From positions 96,165,580-96,229,579 of the forward strand of contig CM047425.1 of NCBI GenBank assembly GCA_026168455.1: a stretch of 64,000 nt of DNA. Direction: 5' to 3'. The position numbers and the translations under genes were made by a program. The DNA is from Theocolax elegans (taxonomy: Eukaryota; Arthropoda; Insecta; Hymenoptera; Cerocephalidae). A model generated the notes under the pieces. That model had not been told where the DNA came from. It saw only the letters and a program-made list of their open reading frames with translations, and did not search any database. Of this stretch, positions 63,493 to 64,000 are shown in pieces (positions within the stretch are counted from its first letter, which is position 1; the number at the start of each line of letters is the position of its first letter).

Positions 63493-64000
63493 GAGATTAG
63501 AAATTCTAAACCGAAGAATAAATTCTAGATATAATTAGCAAACGACCGACTGTTGCATATAATGTTCTATAGTAAGAAGTTGATAGATTTTGCGTTATAT
63601 AGCGGTATAAACCCAGCTGGTGTTTGAAAAAAAGTATATGGAAAATTCACTTTTGATGTTAGAATAAACTTTTGAGCAAATAGCTTCCAGTACCTAAAAA
63701 TTTTTTTCTGTATTCTGGAAAACATTTTCAAAGTGTACCCAAAATTTTGGTGCATTTTTAAAATTTTGGTCGGACCACTTCACGTGGAATTACCCCATAT
63801 ATATATAATATGTATGATGTATGTATGTCTGTATGTATGTATGATGTATGTATGTATGTATGTATGTATGTATATATGTTTGTTGCAGTTTATCTATACA
63901 GTCGTTGATATATATATATATATATATTCATGTACTATGTGCATATTAATTATTACTAATATTAATAAAACTATAAATAGAATATGCATCGAATACATTT
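63493..64000. repeat. Second copy of the palindrome right arm plus its flank
   Basis: It repeats 60700-61180, namely the right arm to CCACGTGGAAT, then the GTAT microsatellite and about 120 bp of unique flank (GTTTGTTGCAGTTTATCTAT). It continues to the window edge. Many single-base insertions distinguish it from the first copy (for example TAAACCGAAG versus TAACCCAGAAG). Because unique flank is included, this is a segmental duplication rather than a second insertion. Confidence 0.88.

Overview
The window reads as nuclear DNA of a hymenopteran insect (bee, ant or wasp). It is AT-rich and holds spliced genes with canonical GT/AG introns and long microsatellites. It also encodes hymenoptaecin, an antimicrobial peptide known only from Hymenoptera. 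Genus cannot be told from the sequence. No bacterial genes, CRISPR arrays or complete tRNA genes were seen.

Layout, left to right: (1) 17-4045, minus strand, 5' part of a BCAS3/rudhira WD40 gene running off the left edge, followed by a GA-rich promoter and microsatellites to about 5,660. (2) 6027-6269, a short MITE. (3) 6439-9626, plus strand, a complete iduronate 2-sulfatase gene. It is tail-to-tail with (4) 9755-15974, minus strand, an ATRX/XNP chromatin remodeller whose middle carries an exact-junction 1,104-bp tandem duplication. (5) 18220-19496, plus strand, an unrecognised 277-residue protein with two C-terminal hydrophobic segments. (6) 19.5-23.1 kb, gene-poor and repeat-rich, with a fold-back element interrupted by a 5S-rRNA-derived SINE. 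(7) 23114-33242, minus strand, a complete 15-exon chaoptin gene (1,274 aa). (8) 33.3-40.5 kb, noncoding, with a second fold-back relative, an 820-bp segmental duplication and a G-tract hairpin. (9) 40582-51173, minus strand, an MBOAT lysophospholipid acyltransferase, complete except for the first coding exon. (10) 52141-52806, plus strand, hymenoptaecin with a recognisable TATA/initiator promoter. (11) 53-64 kb, no convincing gene; it holds a GGGAC repeat cluster, a nearly perfect 1,013-bp palindrome and a second copy of the palindrome's right arm at the window end.

The genes are individually ordinary and do not form a pathway: trafficking/cell migration (BCAS3), lysosomal glycosaminoglycan breakdown (IDS), heterochromatin (ATRX), photoreceptor adhesion (chaoptin), phospholipid remodelling (MBOAT) and immunity (hymenoptaecin). 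I found no convincing new system. The points most worth checking are the in-frame duplication of the ATRX helicase N-lobe, the hymenoptaecin prosegment and promoter, the uncharacterised membrane protein, and the palindromic elements. Several duplicated blocks differ mainly by 1-bp indels, so some may be unpolished-assembly or haplotype artefacts.
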